From: Amoebophrya sp. A120
Taxonomy: Eukaryota; Sar; Dinophyceae; Syndiniales; Amoebophryaceae
Reading direction: 5' to 3'
Assembly: GCA_905178155.1 (NCBI GenBank)
Contig: CAJINV010000014.1
Span: 902,116-966,115 of the forward strand
Length of the DNA: 64,000 nucleotides
Each line of letters starts with the position of its first letter. Position 1 is the stretch's first letter. This document shows, piece by piece, positions 44,638 through 54,611 of this stretch. The position numbers were made by a program, and so were the translations under genes. Under the pieces are notes generated by a model, which was not told the origin of the DNA, ran no database searches, and worked only from the letters and a program-made list of their open reading frames with translations.

Positions 44638-47411
44638 TCACGAGAAGAACAGATCTGCCATGGTTGCGTCCACTCCCGCTGACTTCGCCAAGGCTAGCGC
44701 GGTCGTGTCCTTCTGCGCTGTTGCCACTGTAGTTCTACTGCTGCTCTCTTCTACTGCGACCATGGCGGAACTTCTACATGGCTTCTGCTCCTCTCTCGCT
44801 GCCAGTTCGGCGCCGGAAGATGGTCGTGGTTGGCCTGAGAATTCCATCTTCGGCGAACGACCTACACGGGCGGAAACATCTTCAGTACTGCGCAAGTTGT
44901 TACCGTCAGTATGAAGATTATCTGCCCCACCACCAACCGCCGCTCCGCCGCTGCGACAGAGGGAAACGAGAGAGCGCAGCCGTTGGGAAGACGATTGCTT
45001 GTTCTCTCGAAACACGGGCTTTTCCAACTTTCCGAGCCGCACCGCTTCGGTAAGGGAGAGGGAAAATTCCTGATATTTATGTTGTAGTATTTTAAGAAAT
45101 GGTTTTTGTAAATAAAACAGAAAGCACATGCCTTCAAAATGCATCCATATCGCACCAAGTAAGTAGAACAAGACCAACGCATTCCGTAGTACCTGCAACC
45201 GTTGCGAGCTGACCAGCGTGACGCTGTCGTGTGCACGGAGACGTTTAACCGTGTCATTATCAAATGCAAAAATGTCTGGGTCTGGAATGTTGCAGGGTTT
45301 GTCATGCATATTTTGCACGACCCAGGATTGTGTGTGATGCACGACCTAGTAACATCACAGATTTTTAGAGGGCTTCCTGATGCCTACTCCGTATCACAAA
45401 TGCCCTCCCCGCGTAGCACAAACTAGATTCCTCTTGCTGGTCATGCAATACAGATGTTTTTAGAGTACAAAGTTAGCATCACAAGTTCCAACCTTCCAGA
45501 GGACCCAGACATTTTTACATTTGATAGTCATCCCGATACAGCAACTCATCGTCCAAGTCGGCTTGCGTGCGCTCAATCGCCTTCATCAAGTGCTTGTACT
45601 CTTCCGTCAGTGCCTCTTTCACACTCGTGGCCAGCTGCAAAAGCTGCTTTTTGTTGAACTTCTGAGCCTGGGCGGGTTGTTCCTGCTCAGAAGTTTTTGT
45701 GTTGCTGGAGGACTCTACTGCTGTGGGTGTAGTTGTTCCGCCATCGACATGATCCTCGGTTTGCATTTTATTCCCCCCTTGTGTAGTCGCCGTGGTCCCC
45801 GCTGGTGTTCTGGAAGCAGTAGATTTATCTTCGTCCTTGTGAGAAATTTCTCTCGCAGGAGACGCGGAACTACTATCGGCAAGGTTCAACATCTCCGCTT
45901 CCGTCGTTGGGGAACTGGAGGAGGACGAGGTCGCTGAATTCGCGTTGCTCTCCGTGCCGGAACTCTGCCCCCCTTCGGCCGTACTGCAAGACGCTCCTGA
46001 CGTGGAACTGCAACTAGCGCTAGATGATGCTGAACTGCCACCGCCTGTTCTTGTCTGGAATGTCGATTTATTCTCCGCGACTCCGGCTGGAGGACGAAGA
46101 TTTTTGTGCACAACAGTACTACACGACGAGCCAGTTGTGTGATGATGTTGCATCATCTCGATCGGGTTTTTTCCCGTACTCGGTCGGGTCGACCCGGCAG
46201 ACCGGGCTGTGGACAGTGGCGTTCCGACGTTCAATAACCTGCCAGAAGTTTCTCCGTCGTCGGCCCCCGCAGGTTGCACTTCCACACCCTCCTCGTCAAC
46301 ATTCCCGCCGAATAAACTGGTACTCCCCGCAAGCCGGCTGCTGGGTCGCGCGGAGCAGCTACTGCTCGCGCGGGCCGTGGACGGCCGGGAGCTGGTCTTG
46401 TCGAAGTCCGAATAGTTGAGCAAAAAAGTCAGCACCGCGGAATCCGTTTGCGGTAACACCGTTTGCAGGGGAACGCTGTGTTTCCGGGAAATCTCGCGCA
46501 GGGACTCGATCAGCGAGAGACACCTTAAAACATTTTGGAAATTGTAAAAGCGCCGTTGTCTACTTCACGAGGGCTGCACTGCCAGAAGATGCTCTTTTTG
46601 ATGTTGCAATCGCGAGGATGCGACATATTTTTACACTGCACAACACGTCGAAGTTAGTATGGAACATCAGCAACGAAGACTCCTGCAGAGAAACTTCAAA
46701 AACAAAAAGAAACCCAATTCCGTAGCATCAATACTTCTGAATCAGTAGGTCCCGTTGCGGCGTCTGCAGCAGTGTCTCTCTCTCCCGCGCTTCGTTTTCC
46801 CTTTTCTCCAGCAGATCGTCGTTCTGCGCCCGGAAATCGTGCAGGATTTCCCGTAAGCAGTGGAGCTCGCGTAGCAATTGCTTGTTCCGCCAGGAAATTT
46901 TCTCCCCGAACCCGTACAAGTGATTCAGCTTCACCTTCAACTCAAACAGCTCCACGGGCAGAAGCGACTGCGCCACGGTGCTCCACACCAGCTGGGATTC
47001 GGCGAAGTAAAAACCCGGGTGGTTGTCGGAGAAGGGGTTCTTATGGTCCTTTTCCACGGCTACTACCGGAGGTTCTGACGTTTCATCCAGGTAATCCTGG
47101 TCGTGGTGGTCGACTTTCATAACAGATGATGTTGAAAAGGAAGATACAGCTGTGGATGAACTAGAAGGTGCTTGAGCTTGTCCTCCTCCTGCTCCTGAAT
47201 TTGTACTTGCATCACTCGGGGGAGGAACAAATTTGCTAGAGGAGGAGCTGGAACTCGGGGTGCGCGGCGTCGTCCTCTTCGCTACAGACATCGCCGTTGC
47301 CCTGTAGCTCGCTGGTGTTCCTGTAGTGACTGGCCCCGTCGTGCTGGTCGCCGCCGCTTCCTTCAGGTTCAGGGCCGGAACGACCGGCATTGATGCTGGG
47401 GACTTCTGCAT
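44638..47411 (-). CDS. Unrecognised low-complexity and coiled-coil protein
   Basis: Not recognised. Proposed start ATG at 47409-47411; the frame is open further upstream, so the start is uncertain. Exons: about 46733-47411 (donor GTATTG), 45527 to about 46520, about 45190-45257 (donor GTACTA) and 44638 to about 45048. The order is a Ser/Thr/Pro-rich N-terminus, a conserved-looking helical region (SQLVWSTVAQSLLPVELFEL, LLRELHCLREILHDFRAQND, then QKCLSLIESLREISRK across the conventional intron), a long Ser/Ala/Thr-rich linker, and a heptad-like segment (LTEEYKHLMKAIERTQADLD). Removing the introner at 45258 joins ELLYRDD to TVKRLRAHD. The stop is at 44638 after ATMADLFFS. Confidence 0.55.
45258..45526. 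mobile_element. Introner, family A, reverse orientation copy
   Basis: 269 bp. The direct repeat GTCAT is perfect. The right TIR carries two extra bases (CAGAGGACCC). Interior is in the same orientation as 33005, opposite to 30551. Removal restores frame. Confidence 0.93.
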
Positions 47412-48240
47412 GGTCCTCGTATTCTTGCCACACCTCCGGGGTACTAGTTGTAGTGCCAGTAAGAAACAACGTCCCGCGCCCGCCTCCGAACGTGGTTAGC
47501 AGCAGCTCCTGCTGCTTCTGCACAGATCGAAGTTCATTATATCGGGTAAGTACTTAGCAGATAACGTCGAGTCAGCGATCAAGTAAGCAGCAGCAGTCCC
47601 TCGTGCAGGAGCTCGAGTAGATGGACGATACCGGGCATGGTTCTTGGTTTTGCGAATATCAAATCAGAAGTCCCCGACCACACAGGCGGCTGGATTTAAG
47701 TTTACTGATACGAAACCACGGACAAAGAAGATTCGAAACCATAACAAGCCATCCTCCTTTCATCTCGAATCATACTCCAATCGCTTGCTCGTCAACCGAT
47801 TTTTGACTTTCGTACTTAGAAGCACGATATCATCAAAGTTCGATACCAATTCTCACGATCCCTCGTACCAAAACTACCAGTGTTGTGACTCGACGATTAT
47901 TCGTTATCATCGATTTTACAAGTGACGATTAGCCAAATAAGTCGTGGCAGCAATCAGTGAGTGTCTCTCTACTTAGAGGCACGATTGATAATTCGCCCCG
48001 ACACAATTCCAGTGAAAACGGAGAGCGAACCACGTGGGTGCATTCGGAAGGCGGGAGAATTTTGCGCCAGAGCATTTTACTTCGGAATGCACATCAGCCA
48101 GGCGACCATACGCAGCCTCATCAAGCATTTCTTGCATTTGATCCGAGTCTCGACGGGATAGGGAAGATAGCTACTGCTACATTACATCAGGGGATAACAT
48201 GTCACAAGTGGATACAACTTATTTTCAAGCGTTATTTCAT
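47412..48240. other. Intergenic, nothing recognised
   Basis: Between the kinase stop codon (48241) and the next gene. ORFs on the plus strand here lack any coding character I recognise. The first ~120 bp may be 5' UTR or a missed exon. Confidence 0.45.
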
Positions 48241-51200
48241 CTACAGAAACTCATCCGGGTCCTGTTCGTCATCGTCGCTCGAAATAGCCAAGTTCGAGCC
48301 CACCTTCCCTCCGCCACCCCTTCCCATTCTCCCCCTGCTTCCGCGGTCATGGAAATCGCGATTTCGCAGTATCCGCGCATTCCCCGGCGTGCGGCCCGCA
48401 ATCACACCCCCAGATGTTGATGTTGAAGATGATCCGTTATAATTTGCCGTCCCCGTGGTCGTACCAACCCGCGTCGGCAACTGCAAAGGTCGGATCGGCG
48501 GAGAAGTTGGATTGTTCACCGCTGCCTCCACCTTCTTATTCTTGCTACTGTTCACCTGCAACGGTCCTCGGGAGTTCGCTTGTGGGCTGGTGTGCTCGAA
48601 TGATCTCCGGGAGGTGGAACTTTGTTTGTTTGTTCCGCGCGGCTGTTGTTCCTGGGTACAACTAGTAGTGCCAGATGCTCCTGGACTTGTTGTTCTTACA
48701 CCGTCGCCAGCTGCACCTCCTGCGGTCGGGGACTTTTGCAGCTGCGTCAAGTTGTACAGACCTTGAAAGGGCAACGCGGTAAAGTCCTCCTCGTTTATTT
48801 GCTCGGTGTCGGTGTGTTGCGTCGCGGTCGAGGAGGAATCGGAGCGGGCGGGGAGATCGTGGTGATGTCCACCGGACGACGAGACCGGATTTGATATTCT
48901 TGGAAATGATGTTGCATAATTGCCGGCTGTACTAGAATTGTTCTCAGTTCTTGCGCTTGGTCTTCTACTTCCTGCCACGACCCCTCCTCGCCCTCGCCTC
49001 GTGGCAGTTTCTCGATGTACCTGCTCCGGACAGTCTTCGGAAGAGGGGTCGATGTTCGTCCTCGGACTGTCCATGGTGTTGAGGCCCTGAAGATCTTGGT
49101 CCAGAACCAGCACATTGACGTCGCCGTTCGGACCCCTAGTTCCATTTGCCAGCAGCACTTCTGCGCTTGCATTCCCCGCTGGAGAAGAAGAAGTGGCAAG
49201 AATTCTCCTGCCACTGTTCCTCCTTCGCTCACCAGGACTCTCGTCAAGAACATCGGTGGCGGTGTAATTCTGCAGCGCTTTCGTCCTTTCTATGACCGCC
49301 ACGATGTCGTGTCGCATGTCGTTGTTCACCACGCCCGCAAACCAACTGCTCATCAACAAATCTCCGACTTCCGCCCGGTGTTTGGGGTTCAACTTTATGC
49401 AGGCCGCGACCAGAGAGTCGTCGTCGAAGGGCTTCTTTTCCAGGTACTGGTTCGGCGGCGCGGGGATATCTATCGTAAGGAAAAATCCCCCCTCCCCATA
49501 TTGAAAAGGTATGTTTCCGAAGATTTGCGTTGCTGATTTGAGGCCACGGATCGCATTTGTCTTGCAAGAAGACAAGGGCAGAAGCTTCCGCCCCATTATG
49601 GAAGCGGCTTGCCATGCTGTTGGGCCTAAAGAGGAGCCGTTTGCCATGCTGAACAACTAGACCCATACGCCCCTACCTTGCCTGGGGATCTGGCCGCAGT
49701 GCCTCTCTGCAATACAAAGCTGCTTTGTGTATACAAATCCAGCATCAGAAATTCCGTTTTGATATGGGGAGGGGGGATTTTTCCTTTCGATAATATCGAT
49801 AAACTGGATTTTCCCGTAGTCCGGAAGCGCTCTCACCTCAGGCCAGTCGGCGTGCTTCACCGTGCCCAGGCAGTGGAAGATTTTCCCGAGCTGCTGAATA
49901 TCGCAGTCGCCGTCGAATAGGACCTTATTCGTTTGTACAGCTTCTCGGGCCGATGCAATAAAGTCTTCTCGTTCATCGCCGTCGAAATCGAACATCAAAG
50001 CCGTCGTTGCGGGATTGGAAATCGTGGGCGCAAGTAGAACCGGCTTCATCTCGTCGGTCGGTGGTTGTGGTCCGCTGCTTGGCTGTTGCGGTGGTGCGTT
50101 CTGTTCGCCGTGGGAGGTAGTTGTTCCTGCTCCCGGTGCTTGGCTTGGACTTCGGGCAGTGGGAGTAGGAACGGCATGATCTTCGCTCGTCGAGTGAGGA
50201 GAACTATTGGTCTTCAAATGTTGCATCAGTTCGTAGATGATGCACCCCACCGCCCAAATGTCGATTTTCTCGTCGTAGGTGTAGGACCCGTAGAGCAGCT
50301 CTGGCGACTTGTACCACCGCGTGCAGATCTCCCGCGTCAAAGCGTTGGCTGCTTATGCAAGGAAAAAAGTGTTTATTCACAGTAACACATTTGTTGGCGG
50401 CTAATCAGCAACACAAACTGGATGTGGTCCTGCATGATGACAGAGGAAGCTTAGCTTCAAACTTTTATGCAGAGATCTACTTCACAAGGGAACATTAAAA
50501 CACGTATGATACTAACCTCCTCCTGAGTACTAAATTTATCCGGCATGACAGACCTTCTCTGTCTTGCTTGCTCTACTGTGCCATAATGTATCACTGCAAC
50601 AGCACTTTTTTCTTTGCATACCGCTGCGCCAGTAGACACTATCGAGGACTTGTGGTTTTGGTTTTGCTTCATTCCTGGTCGATTCACCATTTTCGAGGAA
50701 TCCGGAGCGGCAGTAGCTGCGACGACATGTCCTTCCTTGTTGGTACTAGCTGCAGATGCTGCACCTGCTGCAGCTCCCAGCAGGTTCTCGAGCGCATCCG
50801 GTGCGGTTCCCAGTAATGGGTGCGGGCGCTTGGTGGCTCTCGTCGGCGAGGAACTGCTATTATTTTCCGAGCGGTTCTCTACGCCAGGAGAACGAGGGTC
50901 GGGGAGATCTGATGTAGAGCTCGCAATTGTGGAGGTTCTTTTTGCTCCATCTTTATTGATTTTCGAATTTATAGCACCAGCAACATCAGCAGTGTTTGGG
51001 AGAAGGTTCCGGTCCTGGTCGCTGGGGACATTGGCTTCTTCAGTCGGATTTCCTTGTTCACTCGTCGCCTGAGTACTTCTAGAGTTGACCGTCGCGCCGC
51101 AACTAGCAGCAGTCGTGGTACTTCTCGCCCCTGCACTGGAGGAACTGGCTCTCGCTCCACACGTGGCAGCAAGTGGCTTGGTATCGACTGCAGCTGGTTC

Positions 51201-53719
51201 CTTTTTCGACACCGCGCGAATTGGTTTCTCCGGAATCAGGCACGCGGACCCGAAATCCGCGATTTTTAGCAGGCCGTCCTTGTGTAGCAGTAAATTTGAG
51301 GGCTTCAAATCCCTGTGCATCACCTTCCGATTCACGTGCAGCTCTTGCAGTCCATTCAACAGTTGGAACGTCAAGCGTTTCACTTGGGATTCGGACAGTT
51401 TGACACCTTCCGGGGTCCTTGTCGGGTGCATTGGTGGTGATGTACAAGTTATGCATTGCAAAAGTATCGCAGTAGTAGTATCAATCGCATCACAAAAGAA
51501 GCTCATCTCAGAAGAAACAATAGAATTTGCAAAAATGCTGACTTACGACCTAAGGCTAAGATCACAATTTTGCCATGCATAACTGCAAGATGAATTCAAG
51601 TACTCAGTAGGGGTAGTACAACGACACTTTATTTGCACAGGATACTACAACTCCCCAAGTTGCTGAAGATTTCCCCCGGCGCGTTCAGGACCTGGTAGAG
51701 ATCCATTTCGCAGAATTCGTACACGAGGTAGTAGCACGGCTGCTGCGGACTGCGGAAATGCGACAACATTTTCACGATATTGGGGTGCTGATTCATCTCT
51801 CCTTCCACGTGTTTCAGCATGGGATTCAAGTTGCTGCCGAAGATTATGGATTGTAAAAATGTCTGGGTCTGGAAGATTGCAACTTGTCATGCTAAATCCG
51901 AATCATGCGGAAATCTGTGTTGCATGAGTGCCAAAAGCTGTACCCTTTTGACCAAGTTGAGAGGGAGTTTCTCACGCAGGAAAGGCATGATAGAGACCTC
52001 AAAGAATCTGTCATGCTGGGTCTCGTATTCCAGACCTCATGGGTCATGGAAAAGCTGCATGACAAATCGCGCATTCTTCCAGACCCAGACATTTTTACAC
52101 TTGATAAAGATCTGGCTCGTGCAATCCAACACGTTGTGGATGAACATATCCTCCTCGTTATCATTTGCAAAAACGTCCCCACCCCGTAGTTGTAATGCAA
52201 TTCTGCATGCTGAAGATGTTTCTCATGCGGAGTTCCATGCGAAGCATTTTCTAGCTGTGTTTCGGAATTTGTCATGCTCCAATCAGCATGATGTGCTGGA
52301 TCTGTGATGCTCGTAAAGTAGCTAAATACGATTACACTACGAGACCAAATCTCTCATGCGCAACAGCCAAGCCCTGTGGATTTGTCTAGCAGATTGCCCA
52401 TCTTGACTATGGGGTGGGGACGTTTTTTTACACAGGATACTCATTGTTCCCACGACCAGTTGCACCACCCCCACCCAAGGGGCTGCACTGCGGTACCATG
52501 ATAGCGCCGGCGCCCAGGTACTCTTCCAGTGTCAGATTCAGATTTTCCAACTCCATCCGTGCGCCTTCATACACGACCTGCTGCGTTCTGGCGTTGAAGA
52601 AACTCGCGTCGGCGCTGGCGCCGCAGAAAAACTGCCGCTGCTCGTTGTCCGCGACGGCGAGCTGGCTTCTTCTGGATGAAGATGACGACAACTCCGGGTT
52701 GTAGTTCTTGGCACCAGAAGTACTATTTCTGTAAGACCCGCTGCCATTGTTTCGCGAGGAAGATGGGCTGCTGTTTTTTTCGCCCGACGGATTTTTATGC
52801 TGATCTCTGTGGTCACCAGAATGAAGACTCTCAGTTGTACTACTGGAGGAGCTCGAGTTCCGCTGGCTACCGCTTGTGCAATACAAATTTGCCGTACACA
52901 AAATAGACAAGCCTCCAACGCGTTTACAAGTAACAAACTCCGTCAACCTAAATAATTCGATATGGCTGCGAGAAGTTTCTTTTTGTCGTGCAGCGATTGC
53001 ATATGCATTTGTAGTTGTGCATGGTCGTGTACGGCAACAGATTTGCAGTGGATACCGTTTGCGGTGGTGCTCGAAGCTGTCGAACTGTCACCCGTCACGC
53101 CCGAAGATGATCCCACGACCCCGAATAGCAACTCGTCCGCGTTTGTTTGCGATTTCACCGCTGCGGGGTCGTAGAACTCTAGCTCACGGAGAATCGATTT
53201 CGTCCAGGCGTCCGTGGCTTCCAGCACAATTCGACCCGTCACTGGGCAGAGTATGAATGGCAAAAAATGATCTCGGTCTCGTCTCGTTCATGCGAAACTT
53301 GTAGTAGGTGTAGAGCCAGATCTACTGTGAAGATGCATTTTTGCCACCAGCTTTTTTGTCGTGCTCAAGTCAAAAAATGCGACCTTTTCATCAATCAGTA
53401 CGAATGGAGATGAACCTGCAACTGCACACAAATAAGCCCTCCCATGCTGCTACTTAGTTCTAGGCCGTACAATAAATAACGCTCTACTACTAGCATTGTG
53501 CAACAATCAGACCAGCAAGTCTTGCTGGTCTGATTGTTGCAATCGACCTTTCATCCAGACTGAGATCATTTTTTTGCATTTGATACACACGCGCCGCGCG
53601 CAATCCCGGTAGTACACTTCCTTGATGGCCACGTAATCCTGCGTGTCCTTCGTAACCGCCTTCGACACCGAGCCGAACCGGCCCTCGCTGATGTGACCGA
53701 CGTGCTCGTAACGATGCAT
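48241..53719 (-). CDS. CDK20/CCRK-like CMGC protein kinase with large insertions
   Basis: Serine/threonine kinase; CDK20-type kinases act on cilia and the cell cycle in other eukaryotes. The start at 53717-53719 ([18 protein letters not shown]) matches the length of the CDK20 N-terminus; its exon begins at an acceptor TTAG at 53748. Exons: 53587-53747, 53055-53261, 52440-52874, 52107-52158, 51646-51844, about 50614-51447, 49793 to about 50352, 48241-49470. Landmarks: glycine loop [15 protein letters not shown] lysine, alpha-[83 protein letters not shown], and [16 protein letters not shown]. Low-complexity insertions lie between alpha-C and beta-4 (over 200 residues) and between DFG and TRWYKSPE (about 190 residues). 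The CMGC arginine after WY is lysine. A Ser/Gly-rich C-terminal tail of about 300 residues ends DEQDPDEFL. Six introners and one conventional intron (donor GTATGC near 50613) are read. Confidence 0.82.
49471..49792. mobile_element. Introner, family D
   Basis: 322 bp; left TATCGTAAGGAAAAATCCCC, right GGGGGGATTTTTCCTTTCGATA. The direct repeat ATATC is perfect. Removal joins GKIQFID to [12 protein letters not shown] in frame, as in CDK20-type kinases. Confidence 0.94.
51448..51645. mobile_element. Introner, mixed E/B-like ends
   Basis: 198 bp; left GTTATGCATTGCAAAAGTAT, right TT T ATTTGCACAGGATAC. The direct repeat TACAA is perfect if the first G and last C are included. Removal joins FSNLGSC to [13 protein letters not shown] in frame. 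Confidence 0.85.
51845..52106. mobile_element. Introner, family A
   Basis: 262 bp. The direct repeat AAGAT is perfect. Same subfamily and orientation as 56072; opposite to 16430. Removal joins LDCTSQ to [10 protein letters not shown] in frame. Confidence 0.94.
52159..52439. mobile_element. Introner, family B variant
   Basis: 281 bp; left TATCATTTGCAAAAACGTCC, right GGGGACGTTTTTTTACACAG then GATA. Flanks CTCGT/CTCAT (4 of 5). Removal joins ATGRGNNE to [10 protein letters not shown]. The 52-nt exon 52107-52158 lies between two introners. Confidence 0.9.
52875..53054. mobile_element. Introner, family I
   Basis: 180 bp; left TGTGCAATACAAATTTGCCG then TACAC, right GTGTACGGCAACAGATTTGC. Flanks CCGCT/CCGTT (4 of 5). 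Removal joins SSTTANG to [14 protein letters not shown] in frame. Confidence 0.85.
53262..53586. mobile_element. Introner, family A variant (TGATCTCGGTCT core)
   Basis: 325 bp; left TATGAATGGCAAAAAATGAT, right ATCATTTTTTTGCATTTGATA. Flanks CAGAG/CACAC (3 of 5). Removal joins CARRV to [13 protein letters not shown] in frame. It contains a perfect 18-bp hairpin. Confidence 0.85.
53501..53539. repeat. Perfect hairpin, 18-bp arms, 3-nt loop
   Basis: CAACAATCAGACCAGCAA and its exact inverse flank GTC, inside the introner at 53262-53586. It is far more perfect than the decayed TIRs around it, so it is young or maintained. Confidence 0.9.
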
Positions 53720-53749
53720 CTTGTTCACCAGGATATCGATTTCATTTCT

Positions 53750-54611
53750 AAGGAAAAAAAGTACAACATGTTCGTGCTTTAGAGTAGAGTTTTTCGCTTT
53801 TGGCACAAATTATACCCTGAAGCAAAAGTTGAGGGCGTGCTGCGACTATGGTTTTTAGTACACACAAGTTTCATAATCGCGAAAGCATCGCAACCATGAC
53901 GAACAGGACGCGCGCAACTACTTGCGTTCTTGTTTCTAATTCATATTCACCAGTAAAATTTATGCGTCGAGGACCACTATTTATCTACTCAGTATAACAA
54001 AACCAGTTAGCGAAACTCTGCACTAATGAGCCACTGCGTGGTCGAAGTCGTGTGAATACAAACTTCTTGCGAAGTATAGTTGTACTAATTTTCACTCAAG
54101 TTTCATATTGCCACTCAATTCCTGTCTGCAGGTTTTCGAGTTCCTTCCTTTGACATCAACACACACAACTTCCTTTGATATCAACTGTCTCCACGTCATC
54201 TTCGAGCAGCTGCGTCGCTCTATAATCTCGCTCACACTGTTGTTGAATCGGAACAACTTTTTCGCAACACAGGAGAATAGCATTGTGCAATCGATCTCTA
54301 GGCCTGGTTCGGACCTAGGAGATGAGCAGGAACGACGACGGGTGGAACGTGTAAATCTTTCGTACATTCTGATTTTCATCCTCGGAAAAGAAAACTTACT
54401 GTCTTGTAGCGTAGTTACTGTACTAGTGCTCTCATTATATGAACATGTCCGGAGATGTTGACAGTGGCAACAAATTGGCGCGGGAAAAAAGTCAAAGTCA
54501 CATGGTTTTTTCCTAGTTCCGCTGTTACAGTCCTTCTCCCGTGGACGCCCTTCAAACGACCGAGAGGTCGTGGTGGAACAAGCATATTTATTATACCAAA
54601 ATTAGTACAAT
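53750..54611. other. Intergenic or 5' region of the kinase, nothing recognised
   Basis: Between the coiled-coil gene's stop (54612) and the first readable kinase exon. Upstream kinase exons may lie here, but I cannot support one. No introner ends found. Confidence 0.45.
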
